A DNA stretch of 12,989 bases from Oribacterium parvum (lineage in GTDB: Bacteria > Bacillota > Clostridia > Lachnospirales > Lachnospiraceae). This document shows positions 11,696 through 12,989 of this stretch, in pieces. The position numbers and the translations under genes were made by a program. Position 1 is the first letter of the stretch. Every line of letters begins with the position of its first letter. The DNA lies in assembly GCA_938022235.1 (NCBI GenBank), contig CALIEL010000173.1:1-12989 (forward strand). The letters run 5' to 3'. Under the pieces are notes generated by a model, which was given only the letters and a program-made list of their open reading frames with translations, did not search any database and had not been told where the DNA came from.

Positions 11696-12989
11696 CTACA
11701 GTCCTTCTTTCCCCTTACTGTTGGATTTATATTTTGACGGAGACATCCCGAACTTCTTCTTAAAGGCATAGCTGAAGTAATTCGGATCCGAGTACCCTAC
11801 CGCCTCGGCAATAATATAGGTCTTCTCCTCCTCTTCCATCAAAAGGCGGAGAGCCTTTTCCATACGATAATCCGTAAGGTAGTTGATAAAGCTTTTTCCG
11901 GTTTCCCGTTTAAAGACTGTGGAAAAATAAGCAGCCGATACATGGAGCTCCTGAGAAAGAGCCTCCACCGTCAAGTCCTTATCCATGTAATGGCTGTGCA
12001 CATGCTCCACCGCCTTCTTAACAAAGGACTTGGTCTTATCGCTTCGCATCTCCTGAATGATAATCTGCATTTTCTTGCAAATCTCCTTCATCCACTGAGA
12101 AAGTTCTGCCAGACTGAACTGTTGTACCTTCTGGTACACATCCTCTTCCTTCGGAAAAATCAATCCGGTATCCACCTGATTGGCCAAAAGGAACTTATGC
12201 ATATTGGTCACCAAATCCATTAAGAAGAAATGGTATTCCTGCAAAGAAGGCGAATCCAAACGACTGTTCTCGATATAGAGGTCAATGCATTTGTCCAGCT
12301 CCTCTTCCGAGGACATCCGGATGCTTCGATAAATATCCAAAAGCCGTTCCTCATCAATGATTTCTTTATTGACCTTATGTTCTTCTTTTCCTTCTAAGCC
12401 GATTTCACTGATGGCAATGGCTTTTCCTCTACCGTAAAGCACGCGGTATGCCACCGCATCTCTGGCACCAAGATAGGAAAGAGGCAGATCCATTAAATTG
12501 GATACGGTTTTTCCGATTCCGGCTGTCACCGTCGCCTTACAAATATGTCTGGCCATTCGACAGAGGATTTCACAATCATCCGTAAGCTTTAGGCTGTCCG
12601 ATTCCTTATCCATCTGGGCAATGAAAAGCGTATTTCCCAAATAGGTAAAAAAGCAAGGACGCCAGTGCTTTTGCAGTCGTTCCTCCGCCAGCTTCCTAAT
12701 GGACATGGTAATCAACAGAGGATTAATTCCCTCCGGAGACAGGCTCAGGCTGTTATGCAGGATAACCACCGCAAAATATTTTCCGGGAAGGGAAATCTGA
12801 TAATCCAACAGTGTGCTTTCCAAATCCTGCTGGGGCAGGGTTCCCTCGATTAAAGAGGTATATAAGCTTTCCTGCAAAATAGGAAGGCTCTCTAAATAAT
12901 AGTTTTTCAAGCGATGAATGCTTTGCTTTTCATCAAATTCCTGATCCAGAGCCTCATGCACCTTCTGGAATACTCTGGACAGTTCTCCC
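11696..12989 (-). CDS. YesN/AraC-type response regulator (5' partial)
   Basis: DNA-binding response regulator, cut by the right edge. The frame is open to the edge (GELSRVFQKV precedes a GTG at 12961), so the N-terminal receiver domain with its phospho-Asp lies outside. Counted from that GTG: a helical connector (1-55), a degenerate GGDEF-like/PF17853-type segment (60-185) with VTAGIGKTVSNLMDLPLSY and the GARDAVAYRVLYGRG stretch, a helical region (200-305), and a C-terminal AraC domain (313-412). The AraC domain shows both helix-turn-helices: LTVEALSQELHVSAAYFSTV and then IIAEAVGYSDPNYFSYAFKK, ending FGMSPSKYK. It is the first gene seen of the minus-strand unit and pairs with the YesM-type kinase 32 bp downstream. 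It likely activates this operon or a sugar-use locus elsewhere; its target cannot be seen, because the operon promoter is off the window. Confidence 0.93.
   Translation of the reverse strand, partial: GELSRVFQKVHEALDQEFDEKQSIHRLKNYYLESLPILQESLYTSLIEGTLPQQDLESTLLDYQISLPGKYFAVVILHNSLSLSPEGINPLLITMSIRKLAEERLQKHWRPCFFTYLGNTLFIAQMDKESDSLKLTDDCEILCRMARHICKATVTAGIGKTVSNLMDLPLSYLGARDAVAYRVLYGRGKAIAISEIGLEGKEEHKVNKEIIDEERLLDIYRSIRMSSEEELDKCIDLYIENSRLDSPSLQEYHFFLMDLVTNMHKFLLANQVDTGLIFPKEEDVYQKVQQFSLAELSQWMKEICKKMQIIIQEMRSDKTKSFVKKAVEHVHSHYMDKDLTVEALSQELHVSAAYFSTVFKRETGKSFINYLTDYRMEKALRLLMEEEEKTYIIAEAVGYSDPNYFSYAFKKKFGMSPSKYKSNSKGKEGL

Overview
The window looks like chromosome of a low-to-mid GC Gram-positive anaerobe, most likely Clostridia of the Lachnospiraceae type. 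The signs are strong AGGAGG-type ribosome binding sites, lipobox lipoproteins, YesM/YesN-type two-component proteins and a YesL (DUF624) protein. The family-level guess is inference from gene content and style; no rRNA or other taxonomic marker is present.

Left part (1-2740, + strand): the end of a phosphate uptake (pst) locus. A single reading frame, open to the left edge, carries both membrane subunits, PstC then PstA, fused through a polar linker. After 88 bp comes the ATPase gene pstB. No pstS or phoU is inside the window; pstS could lie just to the left. The 3' end of pstB overlaps by 18 bp a convergent HAD phosphatase gene.

Right part (12989-2723, all - strand). In order of transcription: a YesN-type AraC response regulator (5' end off the window), a YesM-type membrane histidine kinase starting with TTG, a membrane-anchored periplasmic-binding-like protein (ATGA overlap with the kinase), an MglB-like galactose/glucose-binding lipoprotein with a large acidic insertion, a BCCT-family transporter with a quaternary-ammonium aromatic box, and a YesL/DUF624 membrane protein. 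After a 241-bp gap holding hairpins and inverted repeats come a gene of unknown function (possibly DUF6553) and the HAD phosphatase. The first six genes look like one unit: binding protein(s), kinase and regulator resemble the three-component sugar sensors of Clostridia (for example XylFII-LytS-YesN). Here no ABC permease or ATPase follows; the only transporter next to the sensors is a BCCT carrier, which normally moves choline, betaine or carnitine.

The most unusual sequence feature is a recurring pattern. At four gene junctions on the minus strand a short direct repeat, always a multiple of 3 bp (39, 30, 12 and 15 bp), sits at or directly after the stop codon, or at the next start, in the reading frame of the gene. 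A second is the roughly 125-residue Glu/Ser-rich insertion placed exactly before the calcium loop of an otherwise complete galactose-binding protein. I see no tRNA, rRNA, CRISPR array, insertion sequence or phage gene.
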